The notes beneath the pieces are model-generated. The model had not been told where the DNA came from. It saw nothing but the letters and a program-made list of their open reading frames with translations, and made no database searches. Positions 34,064 through 43,100 of a DNA stretch of 64,000 nt are shown here, one piece after another. A program made the position numbers and the translations under genes. Each line of letters starts with the position of its first letter. The first letter of the stretch is position 1. Source of the stretch: JAEUKH01 sp964447205 (GTDB taxonomy: Bacteria; Myxococcota_A; Polyangia; Polyangiales; Ga0077539); the NCBI GenBank assembly GCA_964447205.1, contig CAYUSB010000003.1:62001-126000 (forward strand). The letters run 5' to 3'.

Positions 34064-34255
34064 GGAATTTGTCGCAGTGCTACGCCAGGGGAGGTCAGAG
34101 CCCTCGGGGGAAACCCATGGGCCAGCTTGGGAGGGGTCAGCGTCCGTCCGACACGCATCCAAGCTTGAATTGTATTCGTGTTGCAGTTACAGGACTGCCG
34201 CAACGGCAACGGGGTCGCGCGGTGTGCCCCTCGCGCCGCACGGAGTCGTATCCCC

Positions 34256-34495
34256 ATGAAGAAGTTGATCGTAGCCGTCCTGCTCTTGGTGACCCCGGTG
34301 GGCTGTGGTGACCACGCCGCCACCGACCCCAACTGCGCCCGCATCGAGGCCGCCTGCGCCCAGGCCACCACCCCGGCCCAGGAGAGCTGCCACGAGGCGG
34401 CCCACAGCGACAACGCGGCCACCTGCGCGGCCCGCCTCAACGAGTGCATCACCACCTGCGGGGGCAACACCGACGCGGGCCCCTCGGGCGGCTGA
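34256..34495 (+). CDS. Small cysteine-rich lipoprotein
   Basis: A 79-aa lipoprotein. MKKLIVAVLLLVTPVGC is a classical lipoprotein signal with cysteine at residue 17. The mature part has seven further cysteines in a regular pattern (NCARIEAACAQ, SCHEAA, TCAARLNECITTCGG), likely forming disulphide-linked helices. The preceding in-frame region from 34178 has no signal, so ATG 34256 is the start. A similar tiny lipoprotein gene lies on the opposite strand nine bases downstream, converging with this one. Function unknown. Confidence 0.75.
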   Translation: MKKLIVAVLLLVTPVGCGDHAATDPNCARIEAACAQATTPAQESCHEAAHSDNAATCAARLNECITTCGGNTDAGPSGG

Positions 34496-34504
34496 TCCCG
34501 CCGC

Positions 34505-34741
34505 TCAGTCGTGGCCGGGCACGTCGGCCCCCGCCGCGTCGCCCGCCCCGCCGTCCCCCCGCAGAACACACCGCATCCCCTCCCCCCGATACGCCCCGAA
34601 GCAGTGGCAGTAGTCCCCCGCGGGGTCGCGGTCGAGGTGCCCGTGCGGCTCGCACGGATCGGCCGGGGCCTCGTCGCCGCAGCCCGCCATCCCCAGCAGC
34701 AAGACCCCAATGCCCATCGCCCGTCGCATCATCGTCATCAA
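34505..34741 (-). CDS. Small lipoprotein, unknown
   Basis: A 78-aa lipoprotein with lipobox GMAGC (cysteine about residue 21, after MRRAMGIGVLLLG). The mature part has a cysteine pattern DPCEPHGHLDRD, YCHCFGAYRGEGMRC like a small EGF-type disulphide domain, then a Gly/Ala/Asp tail. There are three nearby candidate ATGs at the N-terminus (34741, 34738, 34732). It converges with the 34256 lipoprotein gene, with nine bases between the stops. Both encode secreted cysteine-rich lipoproteins. Confidence 0.7.
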   Translation of the reverse strand: MMTMMRRAMGIGVLLLGMAGCGDEAPADPCEPHGHLDRDPAGDYCHCFGAYRGEGMRCVLRGDGGAGDAAGADVPGHD

Positions 34742-34829
34742 GCCTCCGTAGTGCCTCGTGCCCTAATACAACCACGACACATGTGCAATCGACTTGCGTC
34801 AGTCTCCGGCCCTGGGGTACAGCCTGCCC

Positions 34830-35711
34830 ATGAACCGAGGACGTGGGCTTTGGTTGTGGCTGTTGGCTTCGGGCGCAGGATGCGCCCCGGGCGAGGGCAC
34901 CCTCCAGGCGACCCTGGAGTCGGAGGAGAGCATCGTCGACGGGATCGGGGCCGCGGTGGCGGGGCGACCGGGCGGGATCACCGACGGGTGGACCGTACGC
35001 TACGAGCGGTTCTACATGAACCTCGGGCATTTTCGGGTGGCCGACGAGGACGGGGCGGCGGTGGCGGTCGGGCCGGAGCAGGCGAGCGGGGAGCAGGTGT
35101 ACGACCTGCGGGGCGAGGTGGGGACCGTGCTCTTTGTGGCCCCGGCCGAGGCCCGGCGCTTCGGGCAGGTGGGCTTCCGCAGCGCCCCGGCGGGCGCCAC
35201 GACGCGCTTCTCGGCGGCCATCCCGATGGCCGACCGTGCCGCCATGATGGGCGTGTCGACCTGGGTGACGGGGGTCGCCACCCGCGAAGGCCGCACGGTG
35301 CGCTTCGACTGGCAGTTTCGTGAGGGCTGGGAGTACAGCGCCTGCGAGGGCCCCCCCTCGCGCCCCGGGCCCGGCACGGTCGTACGCGAGGGCGGCGTAA
35401 CCCCCCTGCGCATCAGCATCCACGGCGAACACTATTTCTGGCAAAACCTCGGCGAGAGCGGGGCCTCGCGCTTCGACGCCATCGCCCGGGCCGACACCAT
35501 GGACGGCCCCTACCGGGGTGACGGCGACGGGATCGTGACCCTCGCCGAGCTCGACCGCGTGGCCCTCGCGTCGATCCCCGAGGCCGACGGGCGGTTTGCC
35601 CCCAACGGCCGCCCCGTGACCACCCTCGGCGACTTCATGCGCTGGACCACCGGGACCAACGCCCACATCGACGGCGACGGGGTCTGCCGCGGACGCCGGA
35701 TCACCCCATAA
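34830..35711 (+). CDS. Lipoprotein with EF-hand-like loop
   Basis: A 293-aa lipoprotein with lipobox SGAGC (cysteine about residue 18). The middle is beta-rich (WTVRYERFYMNLGHFRVAD, VYDLRGEVGTVLFVA). The C-terminal third holds a clear calcium-loop consensus, RGDGDGIVTLAELDRVAL, and a second acidic loop HIDGDGVC. Calcium binding is therefore likely, probably in the periplasm or at the cell surface. ATG 34830 opens the signal; the upstream frame from 34794 adds only 12 unlike residues. The divergent small lipoprotein gene starts 88 bases away. I do not recognise a named family. Confidence 0.78.
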   Translation: MNRGRGLWLWLLASGAGCAPGEGTLQATLESEESIVDGIGAAVAGRPGGITDGWTVRYERFYMNLGHFRVADEDGAAVAVGPEQASGEQVYDLRGEVGTVLFVAPAEARRFGQVGFRSAPAGATTRFSAAIPMADRAAMMGVSTWVTGVATREGRTVRFDWQFREGWEYSACEGPPSRPGPGTVVREGGVTPLRISIHGEHYFWQNLGESGASRFDAIARADTMDGPYRGDGDGIVTLAELDRVALASIPEADGRFAPNGRPVTTLGDFMRWTTGTNAHIDGDGVCRGRRITP

Positions 35712-35733
35712 GTCCCGTCGTCTCGCACAGGCC

Positions 35734-35765
35734 GTGACAAGAATTCTTCGGCCCGCGCGTATACT
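35734..35765 (+). promoter_or_regulatory. Possible promoter for the 35841 gene
   Basis: A TATACT hexamer (35760-35765) close to the -10 consensus stands out in GC-rich DNA, with GTGACA (35734-35739) upstream. The 20-base spacing is longer than ideal, so the -35 assignment is weak. The gene start lies 75 bases downstream. Confidence 0.3.
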
Positions 35766-35840
35766 CCTGACCCCCCCTTGAGCGCGACCCTGAGGTCGTG
35801 CTATCTCTCGCCCCGGCCCGTACGCAACTGGAGGGATTCT

Positions 35841-36149
35841 ATGCCGTCGAACAACAAGTCTTGGCAATCCATCGAGCGCCCCCATTTTGAGCTCCTCGCC
35901 CGCAACCTGCGGGCCAAGGGGTTCATCCCCCCCTACAGCGACTCGGGTCTGCTGCGTGGGCCCAATGGCTTCCTCGCCGACCTGACCTTCGACGAAGGGG
36001 CCCAGAGCATGAAGCTCCGCGTGCGTGACGCCGGCAAGGGCCAGACGTTCCAGAGCTTCTTCGCGATGATGTCCGACCAGCTCACCCGCGTGGCCCCCAA
36101 TGCCACTCAGGGCGACGGCGCGACCACCAACGCCCCCCGCAGCAAGTAG
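35841..36149 (+). CDS. Small cytosolic protein, unknown
   Basis: A 102-aa soluble protein with no cysteine, signal or membrane segment. ATG 35841 is well supported by GGAGGG five bases upstream, and a TATACT promoter-like hexamer lies further up. The core (HFELLARNLRAKGFIPP, GFLADLTFDEGAQSMKLRV) looks like a small alpha-beta domain. The end is a Thr/Asn/Ser-rich tail. No family is recognised. It converges with the retron reverse transcriptase gene; the 173 bases between them show nothing else. Confidence 0.68.
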   Translation: MPSNNKSWQSIERPHFELLARNLRAKGFIPPYSDSGLLRGPNGFLADLTFDEGAQSMKLRVRDAGKGQTFQSFFAMMSDQLTRVAPNATQGDGATTNAPRSK

Positions 36150-36322
36150 TCACCCGCCTCCCCCCAGGTCGGCGCCTCCCGCATCGACCTGCTGCCTACC
36201 AGCACCTCCCGCACCTCACCCCCGCCGCCGCGCGCCCCCACCCCCACACACCTCTGGCCAATGGAAGGCTGGGAGGGAGCGGCGCGCACGGCAACGCAGG
36301 GTGAGGTAGCGCCGACCGCCGT

Positions 36323-37795
36323 TCAGCCGGTCTTGTCGCCCCCGAGGGCGGCTACGGCGTCGAGCAAGGCCCGCCCCGCCTTGGGATCGGTCATGTACAC
36401 AAAGGCCGCCATGCCCTGAAGCTGGGCAAGCGTCTCGTCGCCCTTCGGGGTGCGCCCCGGGGCCCGGTTGTGCAGGGCCGCCCGGAGCTGCTTGCGGACC
36501 TTGCGCGGCACCCTGGCCGCCGCCGCTGGGCTCCCCGCGGGCGGAGCATTGACCACCAGGCCCGTCACGATCTGGGGCCCCCCCGCATGCATCACCCGGG
36601 TCTTGCGCGGATGAACCCGAAACCCCTCCCCCCGCACGATCTGCCCCACCCCCCGCAGGAGGACGGCCACCGGGGCCTTGGGGTGCGCCCCTGCCTCGGG
36701 GTCGGACGACGGGCGCCACGAGAAGGTCAGGTCGTCGGCGTAGCGGGTGTACCGAAACCCCAGGGCCCGGGCGAGGCCCGACAGACGGCGGTCCATCTTG
36801 CGGCACAGGGCGTTGGTGAAGGCCGGGGAGGTGGGAGCCCCCTGGGGAAGGCCCCGCTGGCCCGAGGCCACCCACCAGGTCTTGCCGCGAAACTCGACCG
36901 CGTCGCGCGGAGCCTCGGTGCACACCAGCGACAGGAGGGTGGCGACCTTCTCGGGGTATCCCGCGGCCCGCAGGAGGCCCTTCACCCGACGCCACCCGAC
37001 GCTGGGGAAGAAGTCTTGCAGATCGACCTTCACGACCGTGGCGGCCCCGGCGTGAACGGTGGCGTTGGTCACGATCGAACGCCCCGCCAGAAACCCGTGG
37101 GCCGCCCCGTGGACCGGGAGCCGCTCGGCCACGTTGCGCAGGATCCAGCGCTGGTGCTTCTTCAGCGACGAACGGGGCGAGGTGATGGTGCGCAGGCCCC
37201 CGTCGCGTTTGGCGATCTGCCAGCGGCGGTAGTGGGTCCCGGCGTCGACGAGGCGGTGGAAGGCGAACCAGCGCAGGGCGGGGATGGTCACCCCCAGGGC
37301 CTCCGCGAGGGCCTTCGGGGTCTCGACCGGGGCGAGGCCGCTCTGGGCCAGGACGGCCGCACGATCGGGGCGATCGAGGGCGTCGGGTCCCTCGCGCTCG
37401 TCCCAATGAACCTCCTGCCCCAGGTGCACGATGTGGGTGGCCCGATAGGCCGCCCAGGCCAGCTTGCCGAGGGCTTTTCGTTCGACGGCCTCGGCCTTCT
37501 TGCGGGCCTTGTAGGTAGCCCGGTCTTTGTCCGAGACGCCCTCGGGGCCGGGAGGCGGCGTGTAGAGCCCCCTGGCCTTGAGCTCGGCCAGGACCCAGGC
37601 CTCGGTCCCTCCCGCCGCGGCGATGGTCTCCCACCGGGCGCACAGGGCCTTGTGGAGCTCGGCGCTGCGGGCGGCGGCCTCGGCTCGTGCGAGCTTCTGA
37701 GCCTCGGTGGGACCCTGGGTGTTGGAAGCCCCGGGCGGCACGGGGCGCCGGACAGGGGCGGCCGAGGGGACCATGGTGTCGAGCTTCGCTGTCAT
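36323..37795 (-). CDS. Retron reverse transcriptase (Mx162-type)
   Basis: A 490-aa retron reverse transcriptase that makes msDNA from the RNA locus just upstream. The N-terminal 190 residues are a basic helical extension like that of Mx162-type myxobacterial enzymes. The RT core then shows, in order: the retron-specific NAxxH box (NATVH, 244-248), motif A VDLQDFFPS (D258), GLPQGAPTSP (315-324), the catalytic YADD (352-355) and the retron-specific VTG box (IVTGLVVN, 409-416). All catalytic residues are present. ATG 37795 has GGGAG upstream; the longer frame to 37900 would enter the RNA locus. It lies 70 bases downstream of repeat a2. No toxin domain is fused. Length agrees with known Mx162-type RTs. 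Confidence 0.93.
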   Translation of the reverse strand: MTAKLDTMVPSAAPVRRPVPPGASNTQGPTEAQKLARAEAAARSAELHKALCARWETIAAAGGTEAWVLAELKARGLYTPPPGPEGVSDKDRATYKARKKAEAVERKALGKLAWAAYRATHIVHLGQEVHWDEREGPDALDRPDRAAVLAQSGLAPVETPKALAEALGVTIPALRWFAFHRLVDAGTHYRRWQIAKRDGGLRTITSPRSSLKKHQRWILRNVAERLPVHGAAHGFLAGRSIVTNATVHAGAATVVKVDLQDFFPSVGWRRVKGLLRAAGYPEKVATLLSLVCTEAPRDAVEFRGKTWWVASGQRGLPQGAPTSPAFTNALCRKMDRRLSGLARALGFRYTRYADDLTFSWRPSSDPEAGAHPKAPVAVLLRGVGQIVRGEGFRVHPRKTRVMHAGGPQIVTGLVVNAPPAGSPAAAARVPRKVRKQLRAALHNRAPGRTPKGDETLAQLQGMAAFVYMTDPKAGRALLDAVAALGGDKTG

Positions 37796-37865
37796 CGCGC
37801 TCCCGCTGGGGCAGAGGCCTCCGAGGCGATCGAAGCAGGAGGGACGGGCCGTACGGCGGGGTGAC

Positions 37866-37884
37866 AGCGTGAAGAGGGGGGAGG
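37866..37884 (-). repeat. Retron repeat a2
   Basis: On the plus strand AGCGTGAAGAGGGGGGAGG, inverted relative to CCTCTCCCCTCCTCACGCT at 38135-38153. Seventeen of 19 positions pair. It is the 3' partner that brings the RNA ends together so reverse transcription can begin at the branching G. Confidence 0.8.
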
Positions 37885-37921
37885 CGCTGAAGGCAACCAC
37901 CCGATCCCCTTTCGGGGCATC

Positions 37922-38050
37922 GGTAGCCTCACCGGTTCGCGCCCATAGTAGGGCCTACGGCCCCTGGGGCAAACGGTGGCCTGCATCGTTGGTCCAGCTG
38001 CCCCGGGGGCCGTAGGCCCTACTATGGGCGCGAACCAAGAACAGGCTACC
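37922..38050. repeat. Long msd inverted repeat
   Basis: Left arm 37934-37971 and right arm 37999-38036 pair over 38 bases with a single non-Watson-Crick position (37965 with 38005, G-T in the msDNA). The loop is 27 bases (37972-37998). Outside, GGTAGCCT (37922-37929) pairs with AGGCTACC (38043-38050) after a 4 by 6 internal loop. This forms the rigid double-stranded part of the msDNA. Confidence 0.95.
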
Positions 38051-38134
38051 CTGCGGAGAGTGTGCACAGAAAGAATCCGGGACGGCGCAACACCGTCCCC
38101 GCGCACGAGGCGCCACGGCTGATGGCCCTCAGAA

Positions 38135-38153
38135 CCTCTCCCCTCCTCACGCT
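38135..38153 (-). repeat. Retron repeat a1
   Basis: This is the 5' inverted partner of a2. In the RNA it reads AGCGUGAGGAGGGGAGAGG and is followed directly by the msr. The transcript start must lie at or above this point; no clear promoter is seen in the 111 bases up to the preceding gene. Confidence 0.8.
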
Positions 38154-38264
38154 GACGTTCACTCCGCGAACGGCGACCCTCGACTCGATCGACGGCTGCC
38201 TCTGCACCTCCCGCTCGTCGCCGCCTCACGCGGCCTGTGTCGTGTTGGTACCGCACTTGGCGCC

Positions 38265-40127
38265 CTATGCGAAGTGCGAATCGGCGTCAATGTATCCCTC
38301 GGCCCCGAGCCCATCGAGCCGGGCGAAATACGCCTCCCGGGCCTCGCGGTCGGAGTCGAACCACAGCCTCTGCTCCCGAGGCACGGCCGCGCTCCGCGGT
38401 CCCCACTGGACCCGCACCGCCCGGGCGTCGAGGGACAGCCGCAGGACGGTCTCCTGCCCCGCCCCGTCGCGTTTGACGAGGGTCCGGGTCTCGGCCCGAA
38501 TGAGCCTGCGCCCCGCGGGGGTCGACCGCAGCCGCTCCTCCTCCGCCCGGGTCCGTGCGTAGAGGAGCCTGAGGGCGATCATGTGCTCGCAGGGCCCCTC
38601 CCGCAGGGCCGACCTGCGGAAGTGAGGACACCCGCATTGGGCCCCCACGGCCCGTCCCTCGAGGTCGAGGGTGAAGCTCGGCCCGAAGCGCCGCTGGGCC
38701 TCGCGGTCGAACACCTCCCCCACGATCTCCACGCCCTCCCCGACGATCTCGTGGACCTTCACCAGCCGCACCTCGGCCACTCCCTCGGTGCTCAAGAGGC
38801 GATGGGCCCGGCGCTCGTGTTCGCTCCCGAAGCGGGTCACGGCGTCGTCGACGGCCCCGGCCAGGAGCCCCCGCGGGCGCCACAGGCCCGACCCGAGGTC
38901 GTACAGGCACTGCCCCCGCAAGGCCAGACGCTGAAGGGCCGACCGGGTCTCGCCCACCGACTGATGGAGCCCCCGGGCGAGGGAATCGACCGAGGCCGGC
39001 CCCTGGGCCAGGAGCCGCCGAAGCACCCCCTCGGCCAGAGCCGTCGCCGCCTCGGGGGGCGTGAGGGCGTCGTAGCTGGCGGCCGTCGACCACCCCGACT
39101 CGGTCCACCCGGTGAGCCCCAGGGTCAGGCTCCCCCCCGCGAACTCAAGCACCCAGAACACCGGGAGCCCGGAGCCCAGGAGCCGCACCCGGGCCCTCTG
39201 CACGTACGGCAGGATGCGGGCGAGGGCGAGGAGGCGCTGGCGGCCAAAGGTACGCACCACCGCAGGGCGAGGCCCCGCGTACGGAGCCCCGTGCGACTCG
39301 AGGACCACCTCCCAGGGCTCCAGCACGAGCCGGGCAGGAGCCCCCGGGACGAGCTCGAAGCGCAGGGCCCGCGGAGAGGTCTTCGCCCGACGGGCCCGCA
39401 GGGCATACAAGAGGTTGTACAGATCGACCGGGGCCAGCGAGACCTCGACCCCGGGCAGGGCCGCGGCCGACTGGACCTGGAGAAACCCACGCAACGACGG
39501 CCCCGGGACCTCCACGGCCTCGTGATGCCCCGCCCCGGATCCCTGCCCCGCCCCCGGGGCGTCTCCGAGGTCGAGGGAGACAGGAGCCCAGGCCCGCAGC
39601 CGATCGAGGTCGCCCAGGAAGGCCTCGGACAGGTCGACGAAGGAGGTCCCGTGCGCGGCCTCGCGCCCCTCCAGGGCCCCGGCCTCGAGCCATAGCCTGC
39701 CGTATGCGCTCTGGTCGTGAGAGAACACCTCCAGGGCGACCCCGTCGGGATCGACCGTCAAGACCGGAGGCATCAGGGCCCGGGCCCGGGTCTCCTCGGC
39801 CATGGACGACTCCAGAAACGCCTTCTGGGCCTCCCACACCCCCGCCGAGGCCCGCTTGCCCTCCCGGGCGAGGTGGGCGAGATAAGCCGAACGATCGCGA
39901 GAACGGTGCCGCAGATCGCTCCCGAGCACCGCCGCGGCCGTCATCCACGCGTCGCGGAAGAGCCCCGGATCACGCACCCGCCCCCGCAGCCCCACCGGGC
40001 CCCGGGCTCCGTCGAGGGCCACGGTCACCCGCGATCCGTCCTCGGCCCGCCCCTGCCCGAGGGGGCTCACCCCGCTCCGCAAGGCGTACGCCAGGGTGAG
40101 GGCCAGGTTGCCTTCGGTCGTGCTCAT
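38265..40127 (-). CDS. SWIM zinc finger and WGR-like protein
   Basis: A 620-aa soluble protein. A SWIM zinc finger is unmistakable at 498-515 (CGC at 498-500, CEH at 513-515). The last 70 residues look like a WGR fold (VRVQWGPRS, then FDSDREAREAYF and GYID), a module that binds nucleic acid ends in PARP-like proteins. The first 480 residues are unique, with repeated helix-strand segments and a helical region containing a winged-helix-like part (SVDSLARGLHQSVGETRSAL). ATG overlaps the stop of the giant WD40-HEAT gene. SWIM proteins occur in the YehQ-type MoxR/VWA clusters, but no AAA or VWA gene is here. It ends 112 bases before retron repeat a1. Confidence 0.82.
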   Translation of the reverse strand: MSTTEGNLALTLAYALRSGVSPLGQGRAEDGSRVTVALDGARGPVGLRGRVRDPGLFRDAWMTAAAVLGSDLRHRSRDRSAYLAHLAREGKRASAGVWEAQKAFLESSMAEETRARALMPPVLTVDPDGVALEVFSHDQSAYGRLWLEAGALEGREAAHGTSFVDLSEAFLGDLDRLRAWAPVSLDLGDAPGAGQGSGAGHHEAVEVPGPSLRGFLQVQSAAALPGVEVSLAPVDLYNLLYALRARRAKTSPRALRFELVPGAPARLVLEPWEVVLESHGAPYAGPRPAVVRTFGRQRLLALARILPYVQRARVRLLGSGLPVFWVLEFAGGSLTLGLTGWTESGWSTAASYDALTPPEAATALAEGVLRRLLAQGPASVDSLARGLHQSVGETRSALQRLALRGQCLYDLGSGLWRPRGLLAGAVDDAVTRFGSEHERRAHRLLSTEGVAEVRLVKVHEIVGEGVEIVGEVFDREAQRRFGPSFTLDLEGRAVGAQCGCPHFRRSALREGPCEHMIALRLLYARTRAEEERLRSTPAGRRLIRAETRTLVKRDGAGQETVLRLSLDARAVRVQWGPRSAAVPREQRLWFDSDREAREAYFARLDGLGAEGYIDADSHFA

Positions 40128-43100
40128 CGCCCTGCCTCCTGCTGCATGGCCGCCGTACTCCTGCGGGCCCGACGCAAGGCCCGATACGCCGCCTTCCGAA
40201 ACGCCACCTCGGCGCCCTTGGCGAAGGCCATCCGCCCCAGGAGCTCGACGGCCGCCTCGCCCCCCGCCCGACCGAGGGCCGCCACGGCCTCGCCCCGGGC
40301 CGCCGGGTCGGCCCCAGCATCTTCCGCGAGGGCCAGGAGGGGACCGAGCTCACGCCCCGCGATGAGGGAGGCCAGACCCAGGGAGCGCCCCATCGGGCTG
40401 CCCACCACCGCCTCCGCCGCACCGGGAGGACGCACCGTAGCCCCCAGGGCCACCACATCGGCCGGACGGACTCCCGCCGCGACCGCAGCCGCCCGGGCCC
40501 CCAGACGGGCCTCCAGGGCCGCCGCGGCGGCTTCGCGTACGGCGTGGTCGGCGTCGCCCAGGACCCCCGCGAGGGCCTCCTCCGCGCCGCCCGGAGCCTC
40601 CCGGGCCGCCCCCAACCCCTGGGCCGCGGCCACCCGAACCCGGGTCGGCAGATCGGCCCGCCCGACCCAGGCCAGGGCGAGGGTTCCGAGGCCCGGGACG
40701 TCCCGGCCTCGGGCGGCCCACAGACCCCAGGCCCAGGCTTCGCCCTCGGCTGCCTTTCCGTCTTCCCCGCGGGCCTGAACCCAGCGGGTCTCGCTCGCCG
40801 CGAGGGAGCGCCCCAGGGCGGCCTCGAGGGCCTTGCCTTCGTCCGCGGAGAAGGTTCCCGGGGGAGCGGCCCCCACGAGCCGGGCGGCCTCGGACCGACC
40901 CGCGGGGGCGGGGTGTTCGAGCAGGGCCGTGAGGGCCGCGGCGGGAGAGGCCCCGCGACGTAGGAGGCCGTAGCGCAGGCGAGTTCGAAGGGAGTCGGCG
41001 GGGAGGTCTCCGAGCCGGGATACCAGGACCGCGGGATCGCCCTCCCGGGCCAGGAACTCGGCCGCGGACTCGGCCACCTCCTCGACGGGACTCTGCACCG
41101 CCCGGAGGGCGATGCGGGTGGGCTCGTGCGGGAACAGGGCCTTCAAGGCAGCCTCCGCGGCCCGGTGAACCCCCGGGGCATACTCGCGCAGCCCCAGGGC
41201 CAGAACCTCCTCGGCTCGGACGTCCCCGAGGGCCCCGAGGGCTTCGGCAGCCTCGGCCCGGACCTCCTCCGGAGCCCCAGCATCGAGCACGAGGCCCTCC
41301 AGGAGCGAACGCGACCGGGGCCCTCCGAGGGCCCGCAGCCCGCGGACCCCCGCCCTCCGCAGCCACGGGGGCGAGGCGGGCCCGGTGGTGGTCTCGACCC
41401 GTTCGATCACACGGCCTCGGGATTCGGGGTCGATGAGGCGGGCAGCCAGGAGCCCGAGGGCCTCCACCGCGGCGGCCTGCATCGTCGGGTCGACGGCCTG
41501 GTCGGAGGTGGTCCCTTCGGCGAGGGACTCGAGCTCGGGGAGGCCGCGGGGGTCGCCGAGGGTTCCGAGGGCGAGGAGGGCCCGGACGCGCTCGGGGGGA
41601 TCGCCCGCTCGGGCCACCAGGAGCAGCGGGCGCAGGGCCATGGCCGCGCCCCGGTGGGCCAGGGCCTCGGCGCAAGGTAGAACCAAGGCCCGCTGCCCCG
41701 CCTGGAGCACGGCCTCCAGCGGGGTGGCGAGGCTCCCTCGTGCGATCACCCGCGTGGCGTAGGCGCTCACCGCGGCCTCGCGTACGGCCGAGGCCCGGTC
41801 GTGAAAGAGCCCCAGGAGCACCTCGTCGGCCCCGGCCAGGGCGCACTCGGCCAGGTGCCTCGCCGCCGTCGCGCGCTGGGCCGGGTCGCGGGCCCCCGCC
41901 GCCGCCGTGAGGACCTCCAGGACCCGAGCCTCGTCGCGCCGAGAAGGGTCGCGCCCGGCCACATCGAGGGCCGCCGACAGAGCCGCCCGGCGACAGGCCT
42001 CGTCGGGGTCATCAAAACGCCCCGCAAGCACCGCCAGGGCGGCAGGGTGCCGGGTGCGCCCCAGGGCCTCCAACAGCCCCGCCCGAACCCCCTCCCTGGC
42101 CCCCTCCAGATGCCCCCCGAGAGCCTCTACGCCCGCGGCCTGCCCGTGCTGGGCGAGGACCACCAGGGCCTCCCGGGCCGAAGCCGCGTACTGGGCCCGT
42201 TCGTGGCCGAGAAACGCCGCCAGGGCCGGGGCCGCCGAGGCTCCCCCCCGCGCAGCAAGGAGCTCGCCCGCCCGCAGGCGCAGGTCGTCGTGGGCGCTCT
42301 GGAGGGCCCGCTCCAGGGCCTCGGTCACCCGCGGGTCGTCGGTGCGGGCGAGGCGCTCGATCACCCCGAGGCGCAGGTCGTCGTAGTCGCTGGCCAGGGC
42401 CGCCAGAAGGGGGTCGAGGGAGCCCCGCGGAGACAACCTCTCCAAGAGGGTGAAGGCGTGTTTGCGCACCTCCGGGTGCCGGGCCCCGAGGGCCTCCCGC
42501 ACGCGCGGAACGGCCTCCTCGCCGCGGGCCGCGAGCTGATCGAGGGCCACCCGGGCCACGTCGGGCGACAGGGCCGTGAGGGCCAGGACCAGCGGGGCCT
42601 CGCTGTCGGCCGGGTACAGGGCCTGGAGCCCCGTGAGGGCCGCCCGGCGCACGAGGTGATGGCCATCGTCGAGGGCCCGGGCCAGGGCCGCCACGGCCGC
42701 CACGAGGCCCACCTCGGGATAGACCCCAAGGGCCGTCACCCGCTCGACGGCTTCGCGCCGGGCCTTGTGGCCCTCCTCGTCGGTGGAGGCCTGACGCAGG
42801 AGGCCCACGTAGGCCCCGAAGGCCAGGCGCCGCAGGGTGGCCGCGGTCTCGGGATCGGCCGCCCCGGAGGGAATTCGGGGCTCTCCCGGGGTCACGAAGG
42901 CCTGGAGGGCCTCGAAGTACACGAGGGGCTCGGAGGCCCCGAGGAGAGCCGCGGTGGCGTCGTACCGCCGGGCCGCGTCGTCGCTCGCGAGGGTCTCGGC
43001 GAGCCCCAGGAGGCGGGCGGTACGCACCGGCTCGGCGGGCCACGTCTTGGGGGCCACGCCCCGCACGACTCCGGGGGGGCTGAGGACCTCCAGGAGGTGG

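Larger units (their letters stand above)
37866..38153 (-). ncRNA. Retron msr-msd locus (msDNA template)
   Basis: The RNA read on the minus strand has the full retron order: repeat a1 (38153-38135), msr (about 38134-38055), msd (about 38054-37885) and repeat a2 (37884-37866), then the reverse transcriptase. The a1/a2 repeats are inverted and match at 17 of 19 positions. The msr holds a perfect 7-bp hairpin at 38079-38099 (GGGACGG/CCGTCCC). The msd holds a 38-bp stem (arms 37934-37971 and 37999-38036, one mismatch) extended by 8 bp (37922-37929 with 38043-38050). It also has a small hairpin CCCC-TTTC-GGGG near 37905. The predicted msr of about 80 and msd of about 165 bases match Mx162 and Sa163 proportions. 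The branching G is probably one of the first after a1 (about 38130 to 38127). Confidence 0.85.

Noticed and set aside
34056..34259. A 68-codon frame starting inside a palindrome
   Set aside because: It overlaps the well-supported lipoprotein start at 34256, has no ribosome binding site and no domain.
37922..38050. Long inverted repeat first read as a strong terminator or an insertion sequence end
   Set aside because: There is no T-run or transposase. It sits between msr and a2 exactly where a retron msd stem belongs.
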